Below are positions 10,101 through 18,440 of a stretch of DNA of 64,000 bases, piece by piece. The translations under genes and the position numbers were made by a program. A model generated the notes under the pieces. It was not told the origin of the DNA. It ran no database searches and saw only the letters and a program-made list of their open reading frames with translations. This DNA comes from Chitinophagaceae bacterium (GTDB lineage: Bacteria; Bacteroidota; Bacteroidia; Chitinophagales; Chitinophagaceae), in assembly GCA_024508725.1 (NCBI GenBank), contig JANINS010000003.1, forward strand, positions 682,001 to 746,000, written 5' to 3'. The stretch's first letter is position 1; each line of letters starts with the position of its first letter.

Positions 10101-13100
10101 TGGACTGGTCCGAATGGTTTTACAGATGCTACGCAAAATCCTTCGATCAATAATGTTACTACGGCTGCAAGTGGAGTGTATAGTGTGATCGCTACAACAG
10201 TTGTTGGGAACTGTCCATCAACAGCAGGAACAACAACGGTGGTCATCAATCCAACACCAAACATCAGTGGAAGCAGTAAGGCCGATCCTACCAATTGTGC
10301 ATCTGCAACAGGATCGATCACATTAATCGGATTAACTGCCAATACATCTTACACGGTTAACTATACACAAGGAGCAACTCCTCAAACTGCAACGATTCTT
10401 TCAAGTGCAACAGGTGATGTGGTAATTGCAAATTTACCTGCAGGAACATATAGCAATATCTCTGTAACACTCAATAACTGTCCATCTAATGTTGTAGGTC
10501 CTTTTACTTTGGTAGATCCCACTCCACCGGCTACTCCTGTTGCAGGAAGCAATACACCAATCTGTAGTGGCAATACTTTGAGTTTAACTGCTACAACAGC
10601 ATCTGCAGGAACGGCAACATGGAATTGGACCGGCCCTAATGGATTCAACAGCACAGATCAAAATCCATTTATCAACAATACGACTGTTGCAGCAACAGGC
10701 ACTTATTCGGTAACGGTAACTATAAATAGTTGTACTTCACCTGCAGGTACGGTTAATGTAGTGGTGAACCAAACTCCTGCAACACCTGTTGCAACAAGTA
10801 ATACACCTGTTTGCACTGGTAACACATTGAATCTTGGAGCAACAACATCAACTCCCGGATCGATGACATGGAGCTGGACAGGTCCGAATGGTTTTACCAA
10901 TACCACACAAAATCCATCAATCACTAATGTAACATTGGCTGCTAACGGAACGTACAATGTTGTAGCAACTGCTGTTACAGGAAATTGTCCTTCGGCACCG
11001 GGAAATGTTGCTGTAGTGATCAATCCTACTCCAAACATCACCACTACATCATTTACTCATCCAACGAACTGTAACACCGCTACAGGAACAATTACCCTGA
11101 ATGGTTTAACTGCAAATACAAGTTATACGGTTCAATATGATAATGGCGCTACACCACAAACCGCCAGCTTAACTTCTGATGCAAGTGGGTCGCTGGTTAT
11201 TCCAAACCTCACAGCAGGTATTTATTCTAACATCAGGGTTGTTTTAACAGGATGTCCTTCGAATGTTGTGGGACCGATCACACTTACAGATCCTAATCCA
11301 CCTGCAACACCAACAGCAGGAAGTAACTCTCCGATATGTAGTGGCAATACATTAACATTAAATGCAAACACAACTTCGGTTGGATTGATCACTTACACCT
11401 GGAGCGGACCGAATGGTTTTAGCAGTACTACACAAAACCCAACCATACCTGCAGCAACTGTTGCAGCATCGGGAACTTATAGTGTTACTGCAACATTAAA
11501 TAGTTGTGTATCACCTGCAGGAACAGTTAACGTAACAGTGAATCAAACTCCGGCAACACCTGTTGCAGGCAACAATTCTCCGATATGTGCTGATAGTACT
11601 TTGAATTTAACTGCATCAACAACTTTTCCTGGTTCAGTTTCATGGACCTGGACCGGACCAAACGGTTTTGCAAGCAGTTCACAAAATCCATCGATCACTG
11701 GTGCTACTGTTGCAGCGAATGGAACGTATTCTGCGATCGCCACTTCAACTGTAGGAAGTTGTCCATCAGCACCAGGTACAACACAAGTTGTGATCAATCC
11801 AACACCGGTGATCAGCAGTGCAAGCTTTAGTAACCCTATATTCTGTTTATCATCTACCGGATTCATCACATTGAACGGATTGACTCCTTCTACTACATAC
11901 GTTGTTACCTACACCAAGAATGGTAATCCGCAAACACAGAACATCACATCAGAAACTTCTGGCGCATTAATTATTCCTTTACTTTCTGCAGGTACTTATG
12001 CCAACATTCGTGTAACAACTTTGGATGGATGTCCTTCCAACACCGTTGGTCCATTTACATTGAGTGATCCAAATCCTCCGGTAACTCCTGTTGCAGGAAG
12101 CAACAGCCCGATATGTACAGGTGCTACATTGAATTTAACTGCTTCTACAACAACGCCGGGAGCTGTTACATACGATTGGACAGGACCAAACACATTCACC
12201 AGTGCAGTTCAAAACCCGGTGATCCTGAATGCACAGCCCAATCAAAGTGGATGGTATTACGTAAGTGCAACATTGAACAATTGCGTATCAGATAAAGATT
12301 CTGTTCTGGTTGATATTGCAAGTTTACCTGCAGGTCCAACAGTTACTTCACCCGTAAATTATTGTATTAATACAACTGCTGTTCCATTAACAGCCACACC
12401 TGTTGCAGGTAATACATTAAGATGGTACACAACACCTGTTGGTGGATCATTTAGTACTACTGCACCAACACCTTCAACTGCAACAACAGGTTCAACTGAT
12501 TATTATGTAAGCCAGGTAACGCCTTTGGGTTGTGAGGGAGCAAGATCTCATATACAAGTGATCGTTAATCCCGATGCATTGGCTCAGTACACTGCAACAC
12601 ATACGGAAGATTGTGCACCATTTAACATCAATAGTACGGTTGTTCAGCCAACATTATATCCTACAAGAAACGATGTGTATGAGTGGTATGCGAACGACGT
12701 TTTGATCGGAACAGGAACAACATTTCCTGGTTACACGATCAATCTTGCAGGAGATTCTATCCTGATCAAATTAAAAACCATCAGCTTGTTTGGTTGCAAA
12801 AATGATAGCACCGAACGTTGGTTCTATACTACACCTAAACCGGTGACAGATTTCACAGCAAGTGATACTGTTGGTTGTGGACCGTTGACTGTAACATTCA
12901 CCAACACTACTCCGTTGATCACTAAGTTCAATTATATCTGGGATTTTGGTAATGGTGTAACATCAACAGCGGTTCAGCCTGGATCGATCACTTATCAGCC
13001 GAATCCAAATGCAGGTGATACAACTTATCATGTAAGATTAACTGCGTTCACTTTGTGTGATACGATTGTTAAGCAGGTAGATGTTCGGGTGAAGTCTAAG

Positions 13101-15857
13101 CCAAAAGCCATCTTCAATCCTGATAAAACATATGGATGTTCACCATTGACTGTTTCATTCGCTAACTTATCGCTTGGTAAGAATATGACTTACCAATGGA
13201 ATTTTGGTGATGGAAGTCCGGCTGTGTTCACCAATAACAATTCTCCTGTTTCGCATACGTTCAACACCGGACAGCAGGATACTTTCTATGTACGACTGAT
13301 CGCAAGCAACGAATGTGGAGCTGATACTGCCATCTATAATGTTGTTGTTGCGGCAAGAACGATCAACCTCAACTTCACCGTAAATGGGAACGAGATCACG
13401 GGTTGTGCACCACATACCGTGAATTTCTATAACAACTCAACAGGGGCAACCAATTTCGTATGGAGCTTTGGTGATGGAAACATCAGAAGTACAACAAAGA
13501 ATATTGATACGGTTACAACAGTCTATAATTCTGTTGGCACATTTACAGCAATTGTAAAAGCCAGCAATGGATGTACCGATACAACAGGAACGATCAACAT
13601 CAGTGTATTCAGGAAACCAATTCCTGATTTCACCATCAATCCTTTGCCTGCATGTTTAGGTGATACCTTGAACTTCACCAATCAAACAGATACAGCCACC
13701 AACCTGTTGTGGCATTTTGGAAACGGGGTAACATCACAGCTCACCAATCCACAGTATGCATATACTTCACCGGGAACTTATGATGTGAAGCTGATCTCTG
13801 TTCGTCAATACGGACCAGGTAATGCATGTTCTGATAGCATTACCAAACCAGTAACTGTTGTTGCGAATTTACCAGGTTCGTTTAAAGTAAGTGATTCAGT
13901 AAGTTCATGTGTGCCGTTCTCTGTTCTGTTCACTAATTTAAGTCTGCCATCAGCTTTAACTACATGGGATTTTGGTGATGGAAATGTTGATACGGGTGAT
14001 GTGGTGTCTCATACTTATACATCAGTTGGCACTTACACAGCAACAATGACGGCAAGAGATCTTGGTGGTTGCCGATACATTGCAACGAAACAGATCATCG
14101 TTAACGGACCTGCAGGTGCTTTCATCTACGATAACGGATATATCTGTGGCAATACGCCTGTTAGATTTGAAGCTACCGTTACCGGAACAGATTCTATTCG
14201 ATGGAATTTTGGAGACGGAGCGATGCTTACATCAACAAGTAATGTTGTTTATCATGCATACGCTCAGCCTGGTAAATATGTTCCAACTGCAACGTTGTTA
14301 GCCGGACCAAATGCAGGTTGCACCAAACTGTTACAAGGTGTTGATACGATTCGTATTGATTATGTAGATGCAGGATTCAGATGGAACCAGGCTAAAGTTT
14401 GTGGTGCAACTACTGTAACATTCACTGATACTTCCAGGGCTTACTTCGGTATACAAAGCTGGAACTGGAATTTTGGAGATGGAACATTCAGCTCTGTTAG
14501 AAATCCTGTTAAGAATTTCACTTCAACCAATACATGGCCGGTACAACTGATTGTAACCGGCATCAGCGGTTGTGCCGATACATTCGATCTGCCTATGTTT
14601 GTAAAAGTGGATAGCAAACCATTGGCTGCTATCATTGCTGCACCAACAGGCTGTGCGAATCAACCGGTGTTGTACAGTTCGAATGTTGTTTCTTCTGATC
14701 CGATCACTTATTACAACTGGACATTCAGCAATGGCGCAACAGGAAATACACCAACTGTAAATAACAATTATGCCGTTGCCGGAACATACAATGCAAGACT
14801 CATTGTAGGTACAAGTTTCGGATGTTATGACACCACCAATGCAACGATCACCATCAATCCATCACCATTTGTTACAACGAATGTTGATCTGTTGATCTGT
14901 CGTGGACAATCCGCTCAACTAAATGCAACAGGTGCATTAACGTATGACTGGGCTCCTTTCACTGGCCTGAGTTGTGTAAACTGTCCAAACCCTGTTGCTA
15001 CTCCATTAACTACCACTCAATATGTAGTTACAGGCTACAATAGTTTTGGCTGTGCAGGAAGAGATACTGTATTGATCACTGTGCCTCAGCCGATAGATGT
15101 AATTGCAAGCACTAATACAAACATCTGTATCGGTGGTTCAACCATCTTGTCTGCTTCTGGCGCTACAACTTATGAGTGGTCTCCTTCAACAGGATTGAGT
15201 TGTACAACTTGTCCAAATCCTGTTGCGAATCCTACAGCTACAACAATCTATCGTGTGATCGGAAGAGATGCATATAATTGTTTCCAGGATACTGCTTATG
15301 TAACAGTAGGTGTTGGTCAATATCCTGTAGTGAATCTTGGTGCAGATAAAATACTTGCAACAGGTGCACAGATACAGTTAACACCAACTGCAACGAATGG
15401 TCCTATCGCATTCTGGACATGGAATCCAACCAATGACCTGAGTTGTGTGGGTTGCCCGGCACCATTTGTAACAGCGAAGAAAGACATCTGTTATTCTGTA
15501 GTTGCCACCAACAATTTTGGATGTAGTGGAAGAGATACGATGTGTATTAAAGTTTTCTGCGAAAGCGGACAAGTATTTATTCCGAATGCATTTACACCGG
15601 ATGGTGATGGTGTGAATGATGTATTAACGGTGAAAGCACAGGGAGTAAAACTGGTGAAGAGCTTTAGAATATTCAATCGCTGGGGACAGGTTGTGTTTGA
15701 GAAAGCCAACTTCCCTCCTAATGCTGATATGTTTGGATGGAATGGTAAGGTGAACGGAATTGCTGCACCACCTGATGTATATGTGTACACATGTGAAGTG
15801 ATCTGTGAGAATGATATTCCATATACATACAAAGGAAATACGGCGATAATAAAATAA
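4200..15857 (+). CDS. Giant repeat-rich secreted protein with T9SS type B sorting domain
   Basis: A 3885-residue protein, probably exported by the type IX secretion system and attached to or released from the cell surface as an adhesin-like filament. The start is the ATG at 4200; a TTG just before it is not needed. Residues 1-24 are a signal peptide ending in NAQ. The N-terminal ~900 residues hold cysteine-containing Ig-like or PKD-like modules. From ~residue 915 to ~2705 there are 14 Ig-like modules (AGSNSPICSG start, W-W-GPNGF middle, GTYSVTATLNSC end). Among them are 7 fibronectin-like modules (NCATATGSITLTGL start, GPFTLSDP end), set in an A-A-B order with a period of 256-258 residues. 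From ~2800 to ~3600 there are PKD-type modules (WDFGNG, WNFGDG, WSFGDG, WHFGNG). The C-terminus (FIPNAFTPDGDGVND, FNRWG, NGAIPYTYKGNT-like end) is the gliding-motility-associated C-terminal domain recognised as a T9SS type B signal. The ligand is unknown. Confidence 0.9.
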   Translation: MRTLFVRLAFFAALVISGFCVNAQTFTIDPSFNTTSSYAVGGNITVPISILIPGTGCFNQNNSFQLYLSDAAGNFSPGTLIGSYNSFFTPFVNGVIPNGTAPGAGYRVRVVSTNPATQVTSNPFTIVATPGNPVANPTANLTINDSTFGRCISSTSNISFTVSVPAGTTMSAVVLNKVFTNVPATVGASTISFSLQNGQYFTVQITLRNNSDNSISTRSFLVLSSTNNLNFQTSGSNEICLPDNAEYIINTAGIANNYPGTIYSVDWGDGVTATFTHCQLIANNGLVTHTYTSTSCGRPAITDITPNQYNAYKVNLTAANQFCSNYTPITSYAKVWSRPEANFVNPEFGCLNTPITFINTSQSGLAGYNNAQNCTNSSTYEWYVDGNLVATTTNLNYSFNTVGNHTVQLVAVNEPCSDDTTMIICIEAPPQPDFKLNGNDVLSGCVGLVADVTNTSTLTNGCRPYTFAWSVVRNGGAAVLNTDYTYQPNPTDSTPRFTFLQPGTYFIRLTVGNSCGNYFDEDTVIIKLNADVNFPLPNASYCGLQTINFATNGAHTPTYNTNAGTEIYEWIITPATFSFVGGTNANNSFPQVQFNAYGTYNVKVRFTNDCGIDSAIQQILFYQPVTVNAGADQNVCYTVNSVNVSGTSSGPVGYTAVWSVVPSYGSNANISPNQNAANITYTFSAADKTRGSVRLVYTGTPPGGSVCPTVTDTVYINIFPDNSITSANSKTICSGSNVAYNIQALLAGSTFTWTSSVISGAATGNTASGTSATISDVLTNSSSSVDAVVRYVITPVANGCNGNPFNFDVTVKPIPTLTATPSATTLCSGDQLTITLNSALAGAQYTWSSSIAGGTLTGNSNQATPATAASIINTLTNTGTTDVTVTYNVIVYNPGTPVCTGQSQQVIVTVKPPVNASAGSNSPVCSGQAINLTGNSTNAGATFSWTGPNGFNSNQQNPTIATAIPANAGTYTLIVTAGGCPSAPATTNVVVNTTATIGGFTTSNPTSCGSATGSITLTGLANNTTYTVNYTYNSNPATPVSLTTNGSGSLTIPNLIAGTYDNIIVGLNGCGSNAVGPITLSDPSAPNTPTAGSNSPICSGNTLTLNANTTSPGVANWTWSGPNGFSSNVQNPSLPNATTAATGIYSVTVTINNCTSAAGTVNVVVNQTPATPTAGNNGPLCTTGTLNLTASSATGGVSYTWSGPNTFSSTTQNPAVNNVTLADAGIYSVTATLGSCTSAVGTTTVVINPTPNIGSTAKTDPTNCASATGSITLNGLASSTSYTVNYTKNGTPQGPVTLSSNGSGSLIITNLTAGIYDNITATVNGCTSPQVGPITLVDPAAPNTPTVGSNTPICSGTTLTLNASTTSPGVASYAWTGPNGFTSNQQNPTILNATTAATGMYNVTVTINSCTSAAGSVSVTVNPTPAVPTVGSNTPVCSGNTLNLNASTTTPGVITYDWTGPNTFTSSTQNPSINNVTPAASGIYAVTATLGNCTSAAGTTTVVINPTPNISGSSTTDPTNCATATGSITLTGLTASTAYTVNYTQGATPQTAVISTNASGNLVIPNLPAGSYSNISVTLNGCPSNVVGPFTLSDPTPPATPAAGSNSAICSGNNLQLTANSATPGVTYTWNGPGGYTSNQQNPIINNAPVAAAGLYSVTATLNSCTSATGTTTVVINPTPVTPTAGSNSPVCSGGTLNLTATTPSGGVTYAWTGPNGFNNSTQNPSIPNVSVAASGLYVVVATATVGNCPSAPGGTTVVVNPTPNIGAINPTNPTNCATATGSITLSGLTANTLYTVNYTQGATPQTANLSTDGTGALIIPSLTAGTYSNISVTLNGCPSNVVGPFTLSDPTPPAVPTAGSNTPICSGNTLTLNASSSTPGVTYTWVGPNGFSSNLQNPTINNATVAATGTYNVTATLNSCTSAAGTVNVTVNPTPTAPTAGSNTPVCSGNILNLTANTPSAGVTYAWTGPNGFTDATQNPSINNVTTAASGVYSVIATTVVGNCPSTAGTTTVVINPTPNISGSSKADPTNCASATGSITLIGLTANTSYTVNYTQGATPQTATILSSATGDVVIANLPAGTYSNISVTLNNCPSNVVGPFTLVDPTPPATPVAGSNTPICSGNTLSLTATTASAGTATWNWTGPNGFNSTDQNPFINNTTVAATGTYSVTVTINSCTSPAGTVNVVVNQTPATPVATSNTPVCTGNTLNLGATTSTPGSMTWSWTGPNGFTNTTQNPSITNVTLAANGTYNVVATAVTGNCPSAPGNVAVVINPTPNITTTSFTHPTNCNTATGTITLNGLTANTSYTVQYDNGATPQTASLTSDASGSLVIPNLTAGIYSNIRVVLTGCPSNVVGPITLTDPNPPATPTAGSNSPICSGNTLTLNANTTSVGLITYTWSGPNGFSSTTQNPTIPAATVAASGTYSVTATLNSCVSPAGTVNVTVNQTPATPVAGNNSPICADSTLNLTASTTFPGSVSWTWTGPNGFASSSQNPSITGATVAANGTYSAIATSTVGSCPSAPGTTQVVINPTPVISSASFSNPIFCLSSTGFITLNGLTPSTTYVVTYTKNGNPQTQNITSETSGALIIPLLSAGTYANIRVTTLDGCPSNTVGPFTLSDPNPPVTPVAGSNSPICTGATLNLTASTTTPGAVTYDWTGPNTFTSAVQNPVILNAQPNQSGWYYVSATLNNCVSDKDSVLVDIASLPAGPTVTSPVNYCINTTAVPLTATPVAGNTLRWYTTPVGGSFSTTAPTPSTATTGSTDYYVSQVTPLGCEGARSHIQVIVNPDALAQYTATHTEDCAPFNINSTVVQPTLYPTRNDVYEWYANDVLIGTGTTFPGYTINLAGDSILIKLKTISLFGCKNDSTERWFYTTPKPVTDFTASDTVGCGPLTVTFTNTTPLITKFNYIWDFGNGVTSTAVQPGSITYQPNPNAGDTTYHVRLTAFTLCDTIVKQVDVRVKSKPKAIFNPDKTYGCSPLTVSFANLSLGKNMTYQWNFGDGSPAVFTNNNSPVSHTFNTGQQDTFYVRLIASNECGADTAIYNVVVAARTINLNFTVNGNEITGCAPHTVNFYNNSTGATNFVWSFGDGNIRSTTKNIDTVTTVYNSVGTFTAIVKASNGCTDTTGTINISVFRKPIPDFTINPLPACLGDTLNFTNQTDTATNLLWHFGNGVTSQLTNPQYAYTSPGTYDVKLISVRQYGPGNACSDSITKPVTVVANLPGSFKVSDSVSSCVPFSVLFTNLSLPSALTTWDFGDGNVDTGDVVSHTYTSVGTYTATMTARDLGGCRYIATKQIIVNGPAGAFIYDNGYICGNTPVRFEATVTGTDSIRWNFGDGAMLTSTSNVVYHAYAQPGKYVPTATLLAGPNAGCTKLLQGVDTIRIDYVDAGFRWNQAKVCGATTVTFTDTSRAYFGIQSWNWNFGDGTFSSVRNPVKNFTSTNTWPVQLIVTGISGCADTFDLPMFVKVDSKPLAAIIAAPTGCANQPVLYSSNVVSSDPITYYNWTFSNGATGNTPTVNNNYAVAGTYNARLIVGTSFGCYDTTNATITINPSPFVTTNVDLLICRGQSAQLNATGALTYDWAPFTGLSCVNCPNPVATPLTTTQYVVTGYNSFGCAGRDTVLITVPQPIDVIASTNTNICIGGSTILSASGATTYEWSPSTGLSCTTCPNPVANPTATTIYRVIGRDAYNCFQDTAYVTVGVGQYPVVNLGADKILATGAQIQLTPTATNGPIAFWTWNPTNDLSCVGCPAPFVTAKKDICYSVVATNNFGCSGRDTMCIKVFCESGQVFIPNAFTPDGDGVNDVLTVKAQGVKLVKSFRIFNRWGQVVFEKANFPPNADMFGWNGKVNGIAAPPDVYVYTCEVICENDIPYTYKGNTAIIK
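6950..12310 (+). repeat. Tandem ~770-bp super-repeat inside the giant gene
   Basis: The seven fibronectin-like modules begin their ACAGG(T/A)TC-type motif at 7233, 8001, 8772, 9540, 10308, 11082 and 11856. The spacings are 768, 771, 768, 768, 774 and 774 bases, all multiples of three. Two Ig-like modules fall between successive copies, with one extra at each end. DNA similarity is high enough for recombination or assembly collapse. Confidence 0.85.
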
Positions 15858-15890
15858 GTTGTTGACCAAGCTGAAGATTCAAAATGAAGC

Positions 15891-15969
15891 TTCTGTTGCG
15901 TCGCACACTTCAAGAGTTGAGCCTTGATGAACAGAGAACAGGAAGTACAAGTGAGTGACACAACGAAAG
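15891..15969. repeat. Dispersed repeat family A, inverted pair (copies 3 and 4)
   Basis: TTCTGTTGCGTCGCACACTT starts at 15891. Its imperfect inverse, GAAGTACAAGTGAGTGACAC followed by AACGAAAGA, runs 15942-15969. The ~30 bases between them include GAACAGAGAACAGG. The pair can fold into a long hairpin between the giant gene and the PorP/SprF gene. Confidence 0.7.
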
Positions 15970-16006
15970 ATGACCAAAGAATAAATGCCGACTAAATAAA
16001 AATATT

Positions 16007-17023
16007 ATGAAGCGAATTGTTTTAGCATGTATCATACTGCTAAGCTGTGTGAGAGGCTTTAGCCAGGATCTTACATTCTCCCAATTCTATGAACAGCCTT
16101 TGTTAAGAAATCCTGCATTGGCTGGTGTGTTTACAGGTGATGTAAGGATCAGTGGCGTTCACAGAAGTCAATGGCAAAGCGTAACTGTTCCGTTTCAAAC
16201 AAGCGGTATCAGTGCAGAAGTTAAGTTCCCGATGAGATGGGACGATTGGGTCACGATCGGCTTACAAGCTACTCACGACATTGCAGGAGATGTGAAGATG
16301 AAGCGTACTCAATTATTACCTGTTGTGAATTATCATAAATCGCTCAGCGGAAACAGGGATGATTTTCTTTCTGTAGCTTTCATGGCAGGACCTGTGAACA
16401 GCCAGTTCGATCCAACAAAAGTGAGAATGGGAGATCAGTTTGTGAATGCTTCGTTCGATCCCAACAATCCAACTGCACAGGTTTTCAGCAGAACAGGTTT
16501 TACTTATTGGGATGCAGGAACAGGTATAACTTACAACAGTGGTTTTGGTGAAGATTCTCGTTACTATGTTGGTGCTGCAGTATTTCATTTCAACAGACCA
16601 AAAGTTGCATTCTATAGCAACAATACATCAACCACATTGCAAAACAAATATGTGATCAATGCAGGAGTGAATCTGGCCACAACTGAAGTAAACAGGTTCA
16701 TCATGTTTGGTGATCTTTTTTTACAAGGCGGTCACAGGCAATTCTTAGGTGGCATGCTTTATCAGACTGAGCTTACGAGAAATTATGATGAAGAGCAGGG
16801 TGTGAATTTATCACTTGGCGGTTTTTACAGGTGGAATGATGCATTTATCCCTGTTGTAAAACTCGATGTGCACAACATTGCTTTCGGACTTAGTTACGAT
16901 GTGAATGTTTCAAAACTGAAAACGGCTTCTAACTGGAGAGGGGGTTTCGAGTTCACGGTTTCATATACTGCCGCATTCACCGGCCGATCTCTTGAAGCAG
17001 ATAAAGTACGCTGTCATTTCTGA
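16007..17023 (+). CDS. PorP/SprF family type IX secretion membrane protein
   Basis: An outer-membrane protein of the family that partners type B T9SS substrates; SprF is needed for surface delivery of SprB in Flavobacterium. The 338 residues begin with a signal peptide (to GFSQ, ~residue 20). The family hallmark follows: DLTFSQFYEQPLLRNPALAGVFTGDVRISGVHRSQW. The rest is beta-strand-rich with a C-terminal strand typical of a barrel. It lies 149 bases downstream of the giant secreted protein on the same strand. This gene order is a well-known pair and supports a dedicated export partner. A family A repeat pair lies between the two, so coupled transcription is possible but not proved. Confidence 0.9.
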   Translation: MKRIVLACIILLSCVRGFSQDLTFSQFYEQPLLRNPALAGVFTGDVRISGVHRSQWQSVTVPFQTSGISAEVKFPMRWDDWVTIGLQATHDIAGDVKMKRTQLLPVVNYHKSLSGNRDDFLSVAFMAGPVNSQFDPTKVRMGDQFVNASFDPNNPTAQVFSRTGFTYWDAGTGITYNSGFGEDSRYYVGAAVFHFNRPKVAFYSNNTSTTLQNKYVINAGVNLATTEVNRFIMFGDLFLQGGHRQFLGGMLYQTELTRNYDEEQGVNLSLGGFYRWNDAFIPVVKLDVHNIAFGLSYDVNVSKLKTASNWRGGFEFTVSYTAAFTGRSLEADKVRCHF

Positions 17024-17064
17024 TAAGCGTAAATTGACTAATTTGTTCGTGTAATTACTACCGA

Positions 17065-18111
17065 ATGAACAGTCAATACATAGATAATGACCGGTTAAAA
17101 CAGATCGCTTACTTAGCAATATTAGTTGGGTTAGGCTGGTTATTGTTTCAATTACTCACTCCTTATATTCCTGCATTTCTTGGTGCTGTTACGTTTTATG
17201 TGATCATGCGAAAAAGTATGCACAAACTTGTTTACCAGCGTAAGTGGAAAAGAGGTGCAGCTGCCATGATCCTCATCTTGTTATCTGTGTTGATTGTACT
17301 CGTGCCGATATGGGTATTGGTTTCTATGTTGAGTAATAAGATATCGTATGCAGTCAATCATTCGCAGCAGGTGCTAAGTACACTTGAAAACTTTGTATCG
17401 GGAATTGAGCAGAAGTATAATGTTGAGATACTTTCCAAACAAAATTTTGATAAAGCAACAGCTTACATCACCAATGTGTTTCCGAGAATACTTGGTGGCA
17501 CACTCAGCACCTTACTCTCATTAACCTTAATGTATTTCACGCTCTATTTTATGCTGACTCGAAGTAAAGAGATGGAGCATTTCGTGTATGAGTATATTCC
17601 GCTTAAAGATGCAAATATTTCGTGGATAGGTAAAGAGATGAACATGCTGGTGTACAATAATGCACTGGCTGTTCCTTTGATCGCTTTATTACAGGGAATT
17701 GTTGGAGTGATCGGTTATTTGATATTTGGTGCACCAGATCCCTGGTTCTGGTTTGTGATCACAGCCATCACTTCTATGTTGCCATTTGTTGGTGCAGCAG
17801 CGGCCTATATTCCGCTGGGTATTTATATGTTGAGTACCGGACCTCAATGGAAAGGAATCGCTGTATTACTATGGGGTTTTCTTGTGATCGGTTTAGTGGA
17901 CAATGTATTCAGGATAGTGATTCAAAAGAAATGGGGAGATGTGCATCCTTTGATCACTGCTTTTGGAGTGATCATTGGTATTGACCTGTTTGGATTTGTT
18001 GGATTGATATTTGGACCGATCATTATTGCTATGTTCTTACTTCTGACGAAGATCTATATCAACGAATTTGCCACCAGAAGAAGTACAAGGCAAAAAATTA
18101 AAGAGGAATGA
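17065..18111 (+). CDS. AI-2E family transporter (PerM-type permease)
   Basis: A polytopic membrane protein of 348 residues with about eight hydrophobic segments. Family features are the paired helices at the start (YLAILVGLGWLLFQLLTPYIPAFL), a soluble stretch at ~residues 95-140, and the C-terminal block PFVGAAAAYIPLGIYML followed by GLVDNVFRIVIQKKWGDVHPLI. Members export autoinducer-2, or act as Na+/H+ antiporters or permeases of unknown substrate. The sequence does not tell which applies here. The next gene overlaps its stop by four bases (ATGA), so the two are co-translated. Confidence 0.85.
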   Translation: MNSQYIDNDRLKQIAYLAILVGLGWLLFQLLTPYIPAFLGAVTFYVIMRKSMHKLVYQRKWKRGAAAMILILLSVLIVLVPIWVLVSMLSNKISYAVNHSQQVLSTLENFVSGIEQKYNVEILSKQNFDKATAYITNVFPRILGGTLSTLLSLTLMYFTLYFMLTRSKEMEHFVYEYIPLKDANISWIGKEMNMLVYNNALAVPLIALLQGIVGVIGYLIFGAPDPWFWFVITAITSMLPFVGAAAAYIPLGIYMLSTGPQWKGIAVLLWGFLVIGLVDNVFRIVIQKKWGDVHPLITAFGVIIGIDLFGFVGLIFGPIIIAMFLLLTKIYINEFATRRSTRQKIKEE

Positions 18112-18428
18112 AAACGAAAAGCATCATATACTTAATAATTGGATTCCTGATTCAGCTGTTTATTATTGGTAACCTTGCTTATTGGTATACTTTGCTGAAT
18201 GATCATTCTGCTGAAGAAGCAACAAGGCTTTATGCCACTAACTTTCCTGCCACTTTACAAGATAAGACTGTACTGATGTTAATGGCCGGAGTGCTAGCTA
18301 TTATTTCGATGCTTTTTTGTGGAGCAGCACGAAAGTCATCATCTGACAGATCCGTACGAAACATTGCTACAGGACTCATCTTTTTTGATGCGATCATCCT
18401 GCTTTTGTTAGCCATTGCTTTGGTTTAA
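18108..18428 (+). CDS. Small membrane protein, function unknown
   Basis: The protein has 106 residues with three hydrophobic segments (~5-27, ~54-72, ~86-105). A polar loop carries HSAEEATRLYATNFPATLQDK. I do not recognise a family. The start overlaps the stop of the AI-2E permease as ATGA, which supports translation and suggests a related role in the membrane. The gene ends 13 bases before the convergent gcvT. Confidence 0.6.
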   Translation: MKTKSIIYLIIGFLIQLFIIGNLAYWYTLLNDHSAEEATRLYATNFPATLQDKTVLMLMAGVLAIISMLFCGAARKSSSDRSVRNIATGLIFFDAIILLLLAIALV

Positions 18429-18440
18429 TGCGATATCCTT

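Noticed and set aside
10703-11044. Long minus-strand frames under the giant gene
   Set aside because: Several are open because the sense strand is Thr/Asn/Gly-rich and repetitive. Their translations are low-complexity repeats of each other and show no domain.
6950-12310. Regular repeats as a CRISPR array or satellite
   Set aside because: The period is ~770 bases, in frame, and the sequence codes for protein modules on one strand. There are no short identical repeats with unique spacers.
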